In this document: positions 22,846 to 31,932 of the stretch, piece after piece
Numbering within the stretch: position 1 is the first letter of the stretch
Layout: every line of letters starts with the position of its first letter
From: JAFGCY01 sp964609245
GTDB lineage: Bacteria > 4484-113 > JAFGCY01
Reading direction: 5' to 3'
Assembly (NCBI GenBank): GCA_964609245.1
Contig: CAZSSB010000012.1
Span: 6,525 to 70,524, forward strand
Length of the DNA: 64,000 bases
Position numbers and translations under genes: made by a program
Notes under the pieces: generated by a model
The model's database searches: none
What the model saw: only the letters and a program-made list of their open reading frames with translations
What the model was told of the DNA's origin: nothing

Positions 22846-24603
22846 CTAGAGTGGCTCCACCAGCAGTTTCAGCCAGTCCCAGCTCTGCTGCAGGATTCCC
22901 GGGTTGGACAGCGCGATCACGGCGTGGATCGCGAACAGCAGCGTCTGGATGATAATCAGCACCATGATCAGCGCCTTACCCAGGTCCTGGCCCTTGAGGC
23001 TGCCCAGCAGCATCGGCTCCCGGGACAGGTAGGCGCTGGCGGCGTACAACTCCTCGCCGATCAGCGTGTAGTCACAGGTCGTGATAAAGAACGGCAGCTG
23101 GTGCAGCGCGTCGGTACCGGCGATCTGGATCGCGCCGGTCGACGCGCCGGTTTCGGCCAGCAGCAGCGATTCCGCGTAGTAATAGCCCATGAAGAAGTTG
23201 GCGGCTGGTCGCTCGCGCATCATGATCGCGCAGGTCGTGGCGGTGAAGCTGAACTGATCGTCCGTCACGAAGAAGATGTTGTCTTCCTTGTAGGCATCGG
23301 GACGGCCCTGGTCGATGTAAGCTTCGCGCACCACTTCCTGGGCCACCGTCAGCACCACCGGGTCGCGATTGGGCACCACTAGGTCGCTGTCGTAGTCCGC
23401 GATGCGCCGCGCCACGCGGCCCAAGATGTTGATCGCCGCCAGAGTGCTCAGCGTCGCGAGGCTGTCCAGCCCGCAGAGGTACAGCACCGGCTTGCCCATC
23501 TCGGTCGCGCGCCCGATCGCCTCGTCCACCGCTTCCAGGCCGGAGATACGGCGGATGAACATGTTCGGGTTGCGCCGCGCCAGCATGATCGCGATCAGGA
23601 TGATGACCGCGAAGCCGACGGCGAAGATCAGGTTGTTGAAGTAGGCGCCGTTGAAGAAATTGACGCGCGGGGCGCCGCCGCCCAGATCGAAGGTGGCGCT
23701 CTCCAGCACCACCGGCCGGTCGTTCTCATCCGTGTACCACTCGTCGCCGTCCATCTGCATTCGCTCGACGACCAACCGCAGGTTGTAGGTGCGCCCCTGC
23801 TCCAGATTCAGCGTGATCGTCCGCGGCGCGGTGTAGTCGATCTCATCGGGCTCGTTGGTGTAGCTGCCGCTGAGCATGCCCGGATTCAGTGCCCGGTAGG
23901 TGCCGACCGCGTAGTAAACCTTGTCGGGCTCGTAGGGATGGTGACCGAAACGCTCCACCGCCTCCGACTTCGGCGACCACGTAATAACCCCCTCTTCCAG
24001 CGTGGCTCCGATCCCACTGACCTCGGCCAACGGCACCCAGTTTGAATGATCCAGCGTGGCGGTCAGATAATCGAATGTCTGCGCACGTTCGAAGATGTAG
24101 TCGCCCCCCGGCCGACGCAGGCGACCCTCGAACCACTCCCAGAGCTTGTCACGCTGGCGACCGAGTCGCGTTGCCCGCCGCTGCTGCTGCCAGTACTCCT
24201 GCCGAATACTGGCGGCATCAGGATTCCCCTCCGATTCTGCCGCGCGCAGACGCAGCTGCAGTTCAGCCGCCTGCGCGGTGGCCTCGTAGAGATCAGGCAG
24301 AATCGGACCCAGGCGATCCGCCAGCTCCTCCCGCGCCCGTTGCAGCAGGTCGGTCTCATCCACCGTGAGCTGGTAGCTGTCCAGCTCATCCCTCGTGACA
24401 TCGGCCTCGACCGTCACGCGGATGTCCAGCCCGGCATCGCCGTCCCAGAACCACAGCACGCCCAGCGCCGAGCCGTCGTCGTTGGGAACGTCGATGACCT
24501 CTGTCTCGATCGGCACCGGTACCTCGGCAGCCGCCAGCGTCGGGACGACCACGGCGAGTGCCGCCAGCCCCGCGATCAATAGCATCTTTCGCATCAGACT
24601 CAC
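22846..24603 (-). CDS. DUF6754-like membrane protein
   Basis: This 585-residue protein has a signal peptide (LLIAGLAALAVVVPTLAAAE) and an extracytoplasmic beta-rich part of about 300 residues with a predicted coiled helix pair (residues 95-155). A membrane helix follows (LIFAVGFAVIILIAIMLARR), then a cytosolic domain containing GLEAVDEAIGRATEMGKPVL and GLDSLATLSTLAAINILG, and a last helix. The region after the central helix recalls DUF6754, a conserved family of unknown function. It is gene two of the operon. I infer it forms the core of a membrane complex with the three smaller proteins. Confidence 0.65.
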   Translation of the reverse strand: MSLMRKMLLIAGLAALAVVVPTLAAAEVPVPIETEVIDVPNDDGSALGVLWFWDGDAGLDIRVTVEADVTRDELDSYQLTVDETDLLQRAREELADRLGPILPDLYEATAQAAELQLRLRAAESEGNPDAASIRQEYWQQQRRATRLGRQRDKLWEWFEGRLRRPGGDYIFERAQTFDYLTATLDHSNWVPLAEVSGIGATLEEGVITWSPKSEAVERFGHHPYEPDKVYYAVGTYRALNPGMLSGSYTNEPDEIDYTAPRTITLNLEQGRTYNLRLVVERMQMDGDEWYTDENDRPVVLESATFDLGGGAPRVNFFNGAYFNNLIFAVGFAVIILIAIMLARRNPNMFIRRISGLEAVDEAIGRATEMGKPVLYLCGLDSLATLSTLAAINILGRVARRIADYDSDLVVPNRDPVVLTVAQEVVREAYIDQGRPDAYKEDNIFFVTDDQFSFTATTCAIMMRERPAANFFMGYYYAESLLLAETGASTGAIQIAGTDALHQLPFFITTCDYTLIGEELYAASAYLSREPMLLGSLKGQDLGKALIMVLIIIQTLLFAIHAVIALSNPGILQQSWDWLKLLVEPL

Positions 24604-24652
24604 CTGCTTGTGAGTTTTCTCGTCCCCGAACCGTCCCCGCGAAAGACTGTCG

Positions 24653-25795
24653 CTATTCCTCGATCATCTCAATGTTGGCCCGCGGCACGACCGCCACGGT
24701 GCCATCGTCCAGTTCAACCTCGAGCACCCGCACCCTGGTCTCGCTCTCCACCACCATCAGCTCCGGAATCAGTCGCTTGACTCGTCCCAGCCTGCCGAAA
24801 TACGGATCGCGGATGCAGCGGACGGGATCGCCCGATTGCGTGCCCACGTTCTCCTGCACGTGCGCGGTCTCCTGCTCGCCGGCCGCATCCAGCGTCGGGA
24901 TGATCACCTCGGGGCGAATCACGCCGGCGCGGATTTGGGTGGCGCCACTGATTGAGGCCCGGCTGCCCTCGCGGCGCTTCAGCAAATCGAAGGTCTTCTG
25001 CGCCATGTTGATCTTGCCGAAGCCTTCGGTCATCACCAGCGTCAGTCCCAGCTCCTCGGCTCCAGTGATCGCCACCCCGAGGTCGTATCCCAGGATGTCC
25101 TTGAGGTTCTTGTCGTGGAAGCCGCCGACGATCACGCCGCTGACGCCGACCTCCACCGCGCGCTCAAACGCGCGTGCCGTGAACAGGCTCCCCCCCACCA
25201 GGATCTTGCCGCGGTACTCGGGCTTGATACTCTCGGCCTTGAGCACGTCACTCGGCCCGTCGACGACGGTCAGCAGTTCACCGTACTGCTCGCCACCGAT
25301 GCCGAAGATCCCCTGGATGAAGCTGCCGGTGGTCTCGACCACGGCGCCCTCCTGGGGCCGCACGTCAACCACCTTGCCATCGACGTACGCCTGCAACTCC
25401 ACCTTGCGCGGCGGGTGGCGCAGAATCACCTGGCCGGTGACCTGCGAGATGTTGTCGACCTTGCCGTCGAACTCGGCCACCACCCGCGTCTGCAGGAAAC
25501 TGAGGAACTTCAGTCCCAGCAGCGGCTTGCTTTCGGCGATGATCTCGCCGGCCTCGAAGCTCTCGCCGACCTGCTTGTGCATGTAGTCGTTGATCTGGCT
25601 CTGATCGATGCCGAGCAGGTTGACGACATTTATGGTCTTGACCGGGCCGGGCAATTCGGTGCGGGCGATCACGTCCTCCGCGGCGACCCGCTGGCCGAGT
25701 TCGACCAGCACGTCCCCTTTGAGCGGCAGGATCCGCTCCCGCCTGAGCGTGGTCAGCTCGGTGACCCTGAGCCCCGGTACGTATGCGTGTGCCAC
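24653..25795 (-). CDS. Barrel-sandwich and KOW domain protein, first gene of DUF6754 locus
   Basis: This 380-residue soluble protein starts at a GTG (25795) with GGAGGT 11 bases upstream. The first 200 residues hold barrel-sandwich-like strands (LKGDVLVELGQRVAAEDVIA and KVDNISQVTGQVILRHPPRK), as in lipoyl/biotinyl or RnfC-type domains. No modifiable Lys in an MKM motif is present. A middle segment (VGGSLFTARAFERAVEVGVS) looks like an alpha/beta unit. The last 70 residues are a KOW-like beta domain (VRCIRDPYFGRLGRVKRLIP). The function is not known. It probably attaches to the membrane proteins encoded next. Confidence 0.65.
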   Translation of the reverse strand: MAHAYVPGLRVTELTTLRRERILPLKGDVLVELGQRVAAEDVIARTELPGPVKTINVVNLLGIDQSQINDYMHKQVGESFEAGEIIAESKPLLGLKFLSFLQTRVVAEFDGKVDNISQVTGQVILRHPPRKVELQAYVDGKVVDVRPQEGAVVETTGSFIQGIFGIGGEQYGELLTVVDGPSDVLKAESIKPEYRGKILVGGSLFTARAFERAVEVGVSGVIVGGFHDKNLKDILGYDLGVAITGAEELGLTLVMTEGFGKINMAQKTFDLLKRREGSRASISGATQIRAGVIRPEVIIPTLDAAGEQETAHVQENVGTQSGDPVRCIRDPYFGRLGRVKRLIPELMVVESETRVRVLEVELDDGTVAVVPRANIEMIEE

Positions 25796-25899
25796 TTAGC
25801 TAGATGACCTCCTGGATGCCTTCGATCCGCAATCTCCAGGGCCGACGGCGCGCCAAGCAGCCTGTCAGACCCCGCGCAATCACTCACGGACTACAGCAG

Positions 25900-26217
25900 C
25901 TACTCCATGCCAGCCTGCTTGGCCGCGATATTGCCGATCACCGGAACCTTGAAGATCTTGCCCGTGAACGCGTTGATCAGCATGATGATCCACATGATGA
26001 ATAGGAGGAGCCCCCAAAGCCATCCGATGATGGGTATTGGCGACAGAATGAAGCACAGTCCGACGATGAGGGCCTGGAAGGCGTAGAACTTGACGAACTT
26101 GCTCTCCTTCTCAATCAGGAAGAAGATCAAGCCGCTGATCCAGCCAAACAGGACCGCGACGCCGGCGGCGACGTTCGGCTCCATGCCTGTGCTGCTCTTG
26201 TCAGGGGTGTAGTCCAT
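25900..26217 (-). CDS. DUF4870-like small membrane protein
   Basis: This 105-residue protein has three hydrophobic stretches: GVAVLFGWISGLIFFLIEKE, KFYAFQALIVGLCFILSPIP, and a long final helix in WGLLLFIMWIIMLINAFTGK. The pattern of GWISGLIFFLIEKE and FVKFYAFQA is typical of the DUF4870/Tic20-like family, whose role is unknown. AGGAG precedes the ATG and a TATAAT lies at 26254-26259, giving it its own promoter. The DUF6754 operon begins 104 bases downstream. Confidence 0.82.
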   Translation of the reverse strand: MDYTPDKSSTGMEPNVAAGVAVLFGWISGLIFFLIEKESKFVKFYAFQALIVGLCFILSPIPIIGWLWGLLLFIMWIIMLINAFTGKIFKVPVIGNIAAKQAGME

Positions 26218-26253
26218 AGGTGCCTCTCCTGCTTCCGATCAGGTTGAGCACCA

Positions 26254-26259
26254 ATTATA
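26254..26259 (-). promoter_or_regulatory. -10 box TATAAT for the DUF4870 gene
   Basis: On the minus strand TATAAT lies 36 bases before the ATG at 26217, leaving room for a leader with AGGAG. A -35 box is not obvious. Confidence 0.45.
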
Positions 26260-26355
26260 CATTACATAGCGGCCCGGCGGCTGCTTGGCGAGGTGCAAGG
26301 GCCGGGGGGGGCCGCCGCCCACCGGCGCGGGTGCCAGGCGACCGGGACGTGCCGG

Positions 26356-27561
26356 CTAGAGGCTGAACTCGCTGTCGTAGCCGCGCTTGACGCCGACCTC
26401 CATCTCGAAGTCGATCTCGCGCTTGCCGCGCTTGACCGTCAGCGGCACAGTCTTGCCGACGTCCAGCGTGAAGACATACAGCCTGAACTCGGTGAGGTCG
26501 GCGAACGTGCGCCCGTCGAACTCGAGGATCTCGTCGAACGGTTGCAGACCCGTTGGGGCATTGGGGTCATCCACCTGCACCGCGCGCCCGGCCGGCGAGT
26601 CGTCACGGACGCTGTAGACGACCAGGTGCTCCTCGTTGGCGTAACGCTCGACGAACTCGGCCACGCCGTAGTAGTCGTCGAAGTACTTGGGCACGATCAT
26701 GTCCATCCCGAACCACGGCAATTCGTACCTGCCGGTGTCCAGGATCTGGAAGGCGAAGTTCTTGCAGAAATTGACCGGAATCGTGTAGTTCTCGTGTTGG
26801 CTGAGCGCCGGACCACCGCCGAAGTGCGCGTGGTTGAGCCCGATGATCTCGCCCCGGGCGTTGAACAGCGGCCCCCCCGAGTTTCCACCGCTGATCGGCG
26901 TCTGGGTTACGAACCGCCAGGGGCAGTTGGTCATCACCTGGCGACCCAGGAAGCCCTTCCAGCCGGCCCAGGTGCGCACGAACAGGTACGGGTTCGTCGA
27001 ACGCCCCGACACGACGGCCATCGTCGTCGTCTGGTGCAGCCCGAATGAGATGAACGGGTCCGAGCGGTTGCTGTTGACGGCGTCGCCGCTGCCCGGCGCG
27101 CCGACCGCCAGCGCGGTCTCGCCGATCACCACGTTGTCACTGTTGCCGAGTACGCAAGGCTCGTAGCGGTCGCGGGGGATATTCTCGATGCGGATCAGCG
27201 CGCAGTCGATGCCCGGTTCGGTCGCCACCATCTGCGCCTTGTAGGTGGCGCGATCCCAGGTTTCGACCTGCAGCAGGCTGGTCTCCTGCGCGACATGGTG
27301 ATTGGTCAGGGCGTAGGCGGCCTCCTCCTCCGGCACAGCCATGAAGATCACACCGGAGCCGATCCACGCCGGCTGCATGAACCCGGAACTGCCCGGACTC
27401 ATCGCCCAGATGTAGATGCAGCCCTTCTCGACCGCATCCACGAGCCCGCGGTTGAATGCCGAGACCGAGGACGATTCCGGCGTCTCATCCTGGGCCTGTG
27501 CCGGCAGGGCGCAGACCAGGAGCAAGGCAAGTGCTGTAAGCGCAATCAATCGCTTTCTCAT
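26356..27561 (-). CDS. Secreted trypsin-like serine protease with PDZ domain, paralog 1
   Basis: This 401-residue protein has a signal peptide (KRLIALTALALLLVCALPAQ). A chymotrypsin-fold protease follows, with His in ALTNHHVAQ, Asp in EPGIDCALIRI and Ser in PISGGNSGGPLFNARGEIIG. A C-terminal PDZ-like domain has LQPFDEILEFDGRTFADL and KRGKREIDF. It ends GYDSEFSL. I set the start at 27561 because AGGAGG precedes that ATG and a signal peptide begins there. It is one of three tandem paralogs; the HtrA/S1C-like domain order suggests periplasmic quality control or a regulated cleavage event. Confidence 0.88.
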   Translation of the reverse strand: MRKRLIALTALALLLVCALPAQAQDETPESSSVSAFNRGLVDAVEKGCIYIWAMSPGSSGFMQPAWIGSGVIFMAVPEEEAAYALTNHHVAQETSLLQVETWDRATYKAQMVATEPGIDCALIRIENIPRDRYEPCVLGNSDNVVIGETALAVGAPGSGDAVNSNRSDPFISFGLHQTTTMAVVSGRSTNPYLFVRTWAGWKGFLGRQVMTNCPWRFVTQTPISGGNSGGPLFNARGEIIGLNHAHFGGGPALSQHENYTIPVNFCKNFAFQILDTGRYELPWFGMDMIVPKYFDDYYGVAEFVERYANEEHLVVYSVRDDSPAGRAVQVDDPNAPTGLQPFDEILEFDGRTFADLTEFRLYVFTLDVGKTVPLTVKRGKREIDFEMEVGVKRGYDSEFSL

Positions 27562-27604
27562 CTTCGCGGCCCTCCTACGGACTGAGGATGATTCCTCGCC
27601 ATTA

Positions 27605-27610
27605 ATTGTA
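27605..27610 (-). promoter_or_regulatory. Possible -10 box TACAAT for protease paralog 1
   Basis: On the minus strand TACAAT lies about 43 bases before the ATG at 27561, ahead of the AGGAGG ribosome binding site. Confidence 0.35.
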
Positions 27611-27758
27611 ACGCAGTGCAGTGCGCCGGGTCGGCACGCGCGGCATCCGCGGGCAACAGCCGGGTCTGCACGGGCGTCAACGTGCGCAAGCTGCTCCGGG
27701 TTCCGCGCTCCGCGGACTACGGGCACACCGACGGGTGGGGCGAGCGCTTGGGCCCGCG

Positions 27759-28940
27759 CTAGATGCTGAACTCGCTGTCGTAGCTTCGCTTGACGCCGAC
27801 TTCCAGCGTCAGGTCGAGCTCGCGCTTGCCGCGCTTGACCGTCACGGGCACCTGCTTGCCGATCGGCAGCGTGAAGACGTAGATCCGCAGCTCGGAGACG
27901 TCGGCGAAGTTGCGCCCGTCGAACTCAAGGATCACATCGCCCTGCTGCAGGCCGGCGCGCTCGGCGGTGGAATCGCGGCGGACGCCATAGACCTCCAGCT
28001 TGGTCTTGTCCTGATAGCGCTCGACGAATTCGCGGACACCGTAAGCGTCATCGAAATACGGCGGCATCAGGATATCGATGCCGAACCACGGCAGCTCGTA
28101 CTTACCGGTGTCCAGGATCTGGAAGGCGAAGTTCTTGGCGAAGTTGATCGGGATCGTGTAGTTGACGTGCTGCGTAGCCTGCGGCCCCCAGCTCATGTGC
28201 GCGTGGTTGAGTCCGATGATTTCGCCCCTGGAGTTGAACAGCGGGCCGCCGGAGTTACCGCCGCTGATCGGGGCCTCGGTGACGAACCGCCACGGCAGGT
28301 TGGTCAGCACCTGCCGCCCCAGGTTGGTGCGCCAGCCCGACCACCAGGCCACGAGTTCGTATGGATCGGTGATCCGCCCTGAGACAACGCGCATTGTCGT
28401 TGTCTGGTGCAGACCGAAGCTGATAAACGGGTCAGACCGGTTGGTGTTGACCGCGTCGCCGCTGCCCGGCGCGCCCACCGCCAGCGCCAGTTCGCCGATT
28501 GTCACGTTGTCGCTGTTGCCCAGCACGCACGGCTCATAGAGCTCGCGCGGGATATTCTCGATCCTGATCAGCGCGGCGTCCAGGCCGGGTTCGGTGGCCA
28601 CCATCCGCGCCTTGTATGTCGCGCGGTCCCAGGTCTCCACCTGCAGCAGGCTGGTGTCCTGCGCCACGTGGTGATTGGTCAGGGCGTAGGCGGCATCCTC
28701 CTCGGGCACGGCCATGAAGATCACGCCGGAACCGATCCAGGCCTGCTGCATGAACCCGGAGTTGCCCGGGCTCATCGCCCAGATGTAGATGCAGCCCTTC
28801 TCGATGGACTTGACCAGCTCGCGGTTGAACGCCGACACCGACGGCGCTGTTTCATCCGTCTGTTCCTGAGCGTAGCCCGGCACGACGCCAGCCATCAGCA
28901 CGAGCGCGATGACCAGTACAGCTGTCAGTCTGTTTAACAT
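27759..28940 (-). CDS. Secreted trypsin-like serine protease with PDZ domain, paralog 2
   Basis: This 393-residue protein has signal RLTAVLVIALVLMAGVVPGY, protease triad His (ALTNHHVAQ), Asp (EPGLDAALIRI), Ser (SGGNSGGPLFNSRGEIIG), and PDZ domain LQQGDVILEFDGRNFADV. It ends KRSYDSEFSI. Residues surrounding the triad match paralogs 1 and 3 closely. Two Cys residues of paralogs 1 and 3 (GIDCALI and TNCPW) are replaced here by Ala and Leu. The start at 28940 begins the signal peptide; GAGGG precedes it. The PDZ domain should bind protein C-termini. Confidence 0.88.
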   Translation of the reverse strand: MLNRLTAVLVIALVLMAGVVPGYAQEQTDETAPSVSAFNRELVKSIEKGCIYIWAMSPGNSGFMQQAWIGSGVIFMAVPEEDAAYALTNHHVAQDTSLLQVETWDRATYKARMVATEPGLDAALIRIENIPRELYEPCVLGNSDNVTIGELALAVGAPGSGDAVNTNRSDPFISFGLHQTTTMRVVSGRITDPYELVAWWSGWRTNLGRQVLTNLPWRFVTEAPISGGNSGGPLFNSRGEIIGLNHAHMSWGPQATQHVNYTIPINFAKNFAFQILDTGKYELPWFGIDILMPPYFDDAYGVREFVERYQDKTKLEVYGVRRDSTAERAGLQQGDVILEFDGRNFADVSELRIYVFTLPIGKQVPVTVKRGKRELDLTLEVGVKRSYDSEFSI

Positions 28941-29131
28941 AGTTGCCCTCCGGTCACAGTGACAGTCGCCGCGGCCTGCGGCAGCCACGATCGACGCATG
29001 CTTTGTTGGACCCTGCAACCGGCGCGTATTATCGCATTCAGCGGGTGAATTGCGAAGCCCGGTACGCGCCGCGTTGCGCGCGCGCCGTCCAAGCAGCCTG
29101 TCAGCTGCCCGGACGGCGCATCGGTATTGCT

Positions 29132-30355
29132 CTAAAGACTGAACTCGCTGTCATAGCCGCGCTTGACCCCGACGTCCATCGTCAGATCGATCTCGCGCTT
29201 GCCGCGCTTCACCAGCACCGGCACCTGCTTGCCGATGTCCAGCGTGAACACGTAGAGCCGCAGCTCGGTGACGTTGGCAAAGGTGTGCCCGTCGAACTCC
29301 AGGATGACGTCACCGGGCTTGAGCCCGGCCCGCTCGGCGGGTGAGTCCTTGCGCACGCCGTAGACCACCAGGTTGTCGGGGTCGTGGTAACGCTCGACGA
29401 ACTCTGTGACGGCCATGCCGTCGTCAAACGTCGGCGGCAGCAGCACGTCCATCCCGAACCACGGCAACTCATACTTGCCGGTGTCCAGGATCTGGAAGGC
29501 GAAGTTCTTGCAGAAGTTGATCGGGATCGTCAGGTTGACGTGCTGCGCCAGCTGCGGACCCGTGACATAACCGGCATGATTGAGGCCGATCACCTCACCG
29601 TCCATGTTGAACAGCGGTCCACCCGAATTGCCACCGCTGATCGCCGCCTCGGTGACGAAGCGCCACGGGCAGTTGGTCATCACCTGGCGGCCCAAGTTGT
29701 ACTTCCAGGACGCCCAGGTGCCAACCAGGCTGTAGGGATCGGTCTGTCGCCCGCTGACCACCCGCATCGTCGCCGTCTGGTGCAGACCGAAGCTGATCAG
29801 CGGATTCGAGCGATCGGTGTTGACCGCCTCCGCACTGCCCGGTGCGCCGACCGCCAGGGCCTGCTCGCCAATCTGGACGTTGTCGCTGTTGCCCAGCACG
29901 CACGGCTCATAGCGGTCGCGCGGGATGTTCTCGATCCGGATCAGCGCGCAGTCGATGCCCGGCTCCGTCGCCACCAGCTGTGCCTTGTATGTATTGCGAT
30001 CCCAGGTCTCGACCTGCAGCATACTGGTCTCACTGGCCACGTGGTGGTTGGTCAGCGCATAGGCGGCCTCCTCCTCCGGCACGGCCATGAAGATCACGCC
30101 GGAACCGATCCACAGCGGCTGCATGAAACCGGTATCGCCCGGGCCCATCGCCCAGATGTAGACGCAGCCCTGCTCCACTTCGTCCACCAGGTCGCTGTTG
30201 CAGGTGCTGGCTGTGCCAGGTGCCTCATCGGTCTGTGCCAACGCGCCGGTATGCGGCCAGGCCACCAGCATGGCCGCAAGCAACACGCCCAGTGCGACCT
30301 TGAAGACGGGAATTCGCCAGCTGCGCGGTGTCGACAGCGCATCTCGGTCAGTCAT
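29132..30355 (-). CDS. Secreted trypsin-like serine protease with PDZ domain, paralog 3
   Basis: This 407-residue protein has a 20-residue basic lead, then a hydrophobic signal FKVALGVLLAAMLVAWPHTG. The triad is His (ALTNHHVAS), Asp (EPGIDCALIRI) and Ser (ISGGNSGGPLFNMDGEVIG). The PDZ domain is LKPGDVILEFDGHTFANV. It ends KRGYDSEFSL. The ATG at 30355 is preceded by GGAGGA. The three genes lie head-to-tail with spacers of about 190 bases, so they arose by duplication but may be transcribed separately. Confidence 0.88.
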   Translation of the reverse strand: MTDRDALSTPRSWRIPVFKVALGVLLAAMLVAWPHTGALAQTDEAPGTASTCNSDLVDEVEQGCVYIWAMGPGDTGFMQPLWIGSGVIFMAVPEEEAAYALTNHHVASETSMLQVETWDRNTYKAQLVATEPGIDCALIRIENIPRDRYEPCVLGNSDNVQIGEQALAVGAPGSAEAVNTDRSNPLISFGLHQTATMRVVSGRQTDPYSLVGTWASWKYNLGRQVMTNCPWRFVTEAAISGGNSGGPLFNMDGEVIGLNHAGYVTGPQLAQHVNLTIPINFCKNFAFQILDTGKYELPWFGMDVLLPPTFDDGMAVTEFVERYHDPDNLVVYGVRKDSPAERAGLKPGDVILEFDGHTFANVTELRLYVFTLDIGKQVPVLVKRGKREIDLTMDVGVKRGYDSEFSL

Positions 30356-30456
30356 ACTCTATTCCTCCCATCACTTGGCGCGCAGGCTAGTGTGCCCCGC
30401 GCGCGGGATACGCGTGTCCTCTGGGTGTAAGACTGCCAGACGATGGGAATGTTCAA

Positions 30457-31905
30457 TCAGCGGGGCCGTTCATCGACGAATCGGGCCTCCTTCGGTTTCG
30501 TGTCCAGACCCAGCAGCTCGCTCAACTCGGCCCGCGCGTAGTACTCCACGCCGTCCAGCCCCACTTCCGTCAGCGCCTTGAATTCCCGCCGGATGGCCGG
30601 CTCGAACACCGCCGGGTCGACGCCATCGCCGAGGCTGACCCGCAGTTTGATCTGATCGCGGCCGTGCTCCTGACCCGCCGGCTTGTGCAGCACGATCTGC
30701 CACTCCAGAATCTCCGGCCGCGCGTTGAAAAACGCGAACATCTCGTTGAAGTCGACCAGCGTCTCCTTGACCTTCTTGATCTCGCTGACCCGATAGAGCC
30801 CGGTCCCCAGCAGCGGCAGAATCAGCCCGCTGTGCGGGCAGCGGTCGTAAATCAGTCCCTCGCGCACGCGATCGCCGGTGCGGTAGCGCAACACCACGCT
30901 GCCCGCCCCGCTGAGCTGGGTGTACACGATCTCGCCGGGCTCGCCCTCCGGTACGGGCTCACCGGTCTCCGGATCGACGATCTCGAAGATCTCCATGTCG
31001 GGATAGGTGGCGAAGCGGCTGTCCGCGGCGTCCGCGGTCTCCACCCAGGCCCGCTTGGCCTCGGTGAATCCATAGACGTTGTGAATCTGGGTGTCGGGGC
31101 TGCCGATCCTGGCCATCTGCTCCCGCAGCTTGGCCTTGTACTCCGGGCCGACGCGCTCGGCGCCGAGGATGATCTTGCGCACCTTGGTAATGCGGATCCC
31201 CAGGTCCTCGGCGAGGTGGGCCAGGTGCATGATGTAGCCCGGGGTGCCGACCAGAAACGTCGGCGCCGTTCGCTCTCCGAGCCTGAGCAGCGCCTCGCTG
31301 CCGATCACGCGCCCCCCGCCGCTGTGCAGCACCAGCAACCCCACGGCCGCCGCGGCCTGCTGCACCTGCCAGAACGCCAGGTGCGGGGCGAAAGGCATCG
31401 CGTTCAGCCCGCGGTCGCGGGTGCGCTCCAGTCCAACCAGGCTGAACAGGCGGCGGCCGGCTTCCTTGAGCAGCTGCATGTCGCGGGCGGTGTAGACGAA
31501 CGGGGTGGGCATGCTGGTGCGCCCGGTGGTGAACGTCAGATGGATGGGCAGGTACTCGTCAAGCAGCTGATCCTGGATCGAGCGCACGAAGATCTTGCTC
31601 TTGGCCCACAGCGCAATCACGTCTGTCAGCGTCAGATCGGCTCGAATCTGCTTCGGACTGGGCTGCAGGACAATCTCACGGTAGCGATCGGGATTGTCCT
31701 TGCTCGGCACGATATCGGCTTTGGTGGTGAATGGGATCCGCCTGAGGTCCTCCAGCCGGCGGATGCTGTCCGGGTTGATGTCGTGCTCATCCAGCAGCCG
31801 CCGATAGAAGGGGCTGTAGGGGTAGACGCGCCTGGCCAGGAACTGATGCAGGCGCCGTCCTTGACGCTGCTTCATCTCCGCGACCGGTACCGTGCCCCAG
31901 GCCAT
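30457..31905 (-). CDS. PaaK-like AMP-forming acyl-CoA ligase (phenylacetate-CoA ligase family)
   Basis: This 482-residue protein has the adenylate-forming fold. A lead helix (RRVYPYSPFYRRLLDEHDIN) is typical of phenylacetate-CoA ligases. The P-loop-like HLTFTTGRTSMPTPFVY, the HNVYGFTEA block, and GEIVYTQLSGAGSVVLRYRT with the adenine/ribose contacts follow. Such enzymes activate aromatic or other carboxylates as CoA thioesters. The C-terminal catalytic lysine region is not clear to me. A TACACT box lies six bases before the ATG, so the transcript should be leaderless. The substrate is unknown. Confidence 0.8.
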   Translation of the reverse strand: MAWGTVPVAEMKQRQGRRLHQFLARRVYPYSPFYRRLLDEHDINPDSIRRLEDLRRIPFTTKADIVPSKDNPDRYREIVLQPSPKQIRADLTLTDVIALWAKSKIFVRSIQDQLLDEYLPIHLTFTTGRTSMPTPFVYTARDMQLLKEAGRRLFSLVGLERTRDRGLNAMPFAPHLAFWQVQQAAAAVGLLVLHSGGGRVIGSEALLRLGERTAPTFLVGTPGYIMHLAHLAEDLGIRITKVRKIILGAERVGPEYKAKLREQMARIGSPDTQIHNVYGFTEAKRAWVETADAADSRFATYPDMEIFEIVDPETGEPVPEGEPGEIVYTQLSGAGSVVLRYRTGDRVREGLIYDRCPHSGLILPLLGTGLYRVSEIKKVKETLVDFNEMFAFFNARPEILEWQIVLHKPAGQEHGRDQIKLRVSLGDGVDPAVFEPAIRREFKALTEVGLDGVEYYARAELSELLGLDTKPKEARFVDERPR

Positions 31906-31911
31906 GGCCGT

Positions 31912-31917
31912 AGTGTA
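31912..31917 (-). promoter_or_regulatory. -10 box TACACT for PaaK-like gene
   Basis: On the minus strand TACACT is followed by six bases and then the ATG at 31905, matching the leaderless pattern of this window. Confidence 0.45.
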
Positions 31918-31932
31918 ACAGCCGCCGGAGCG

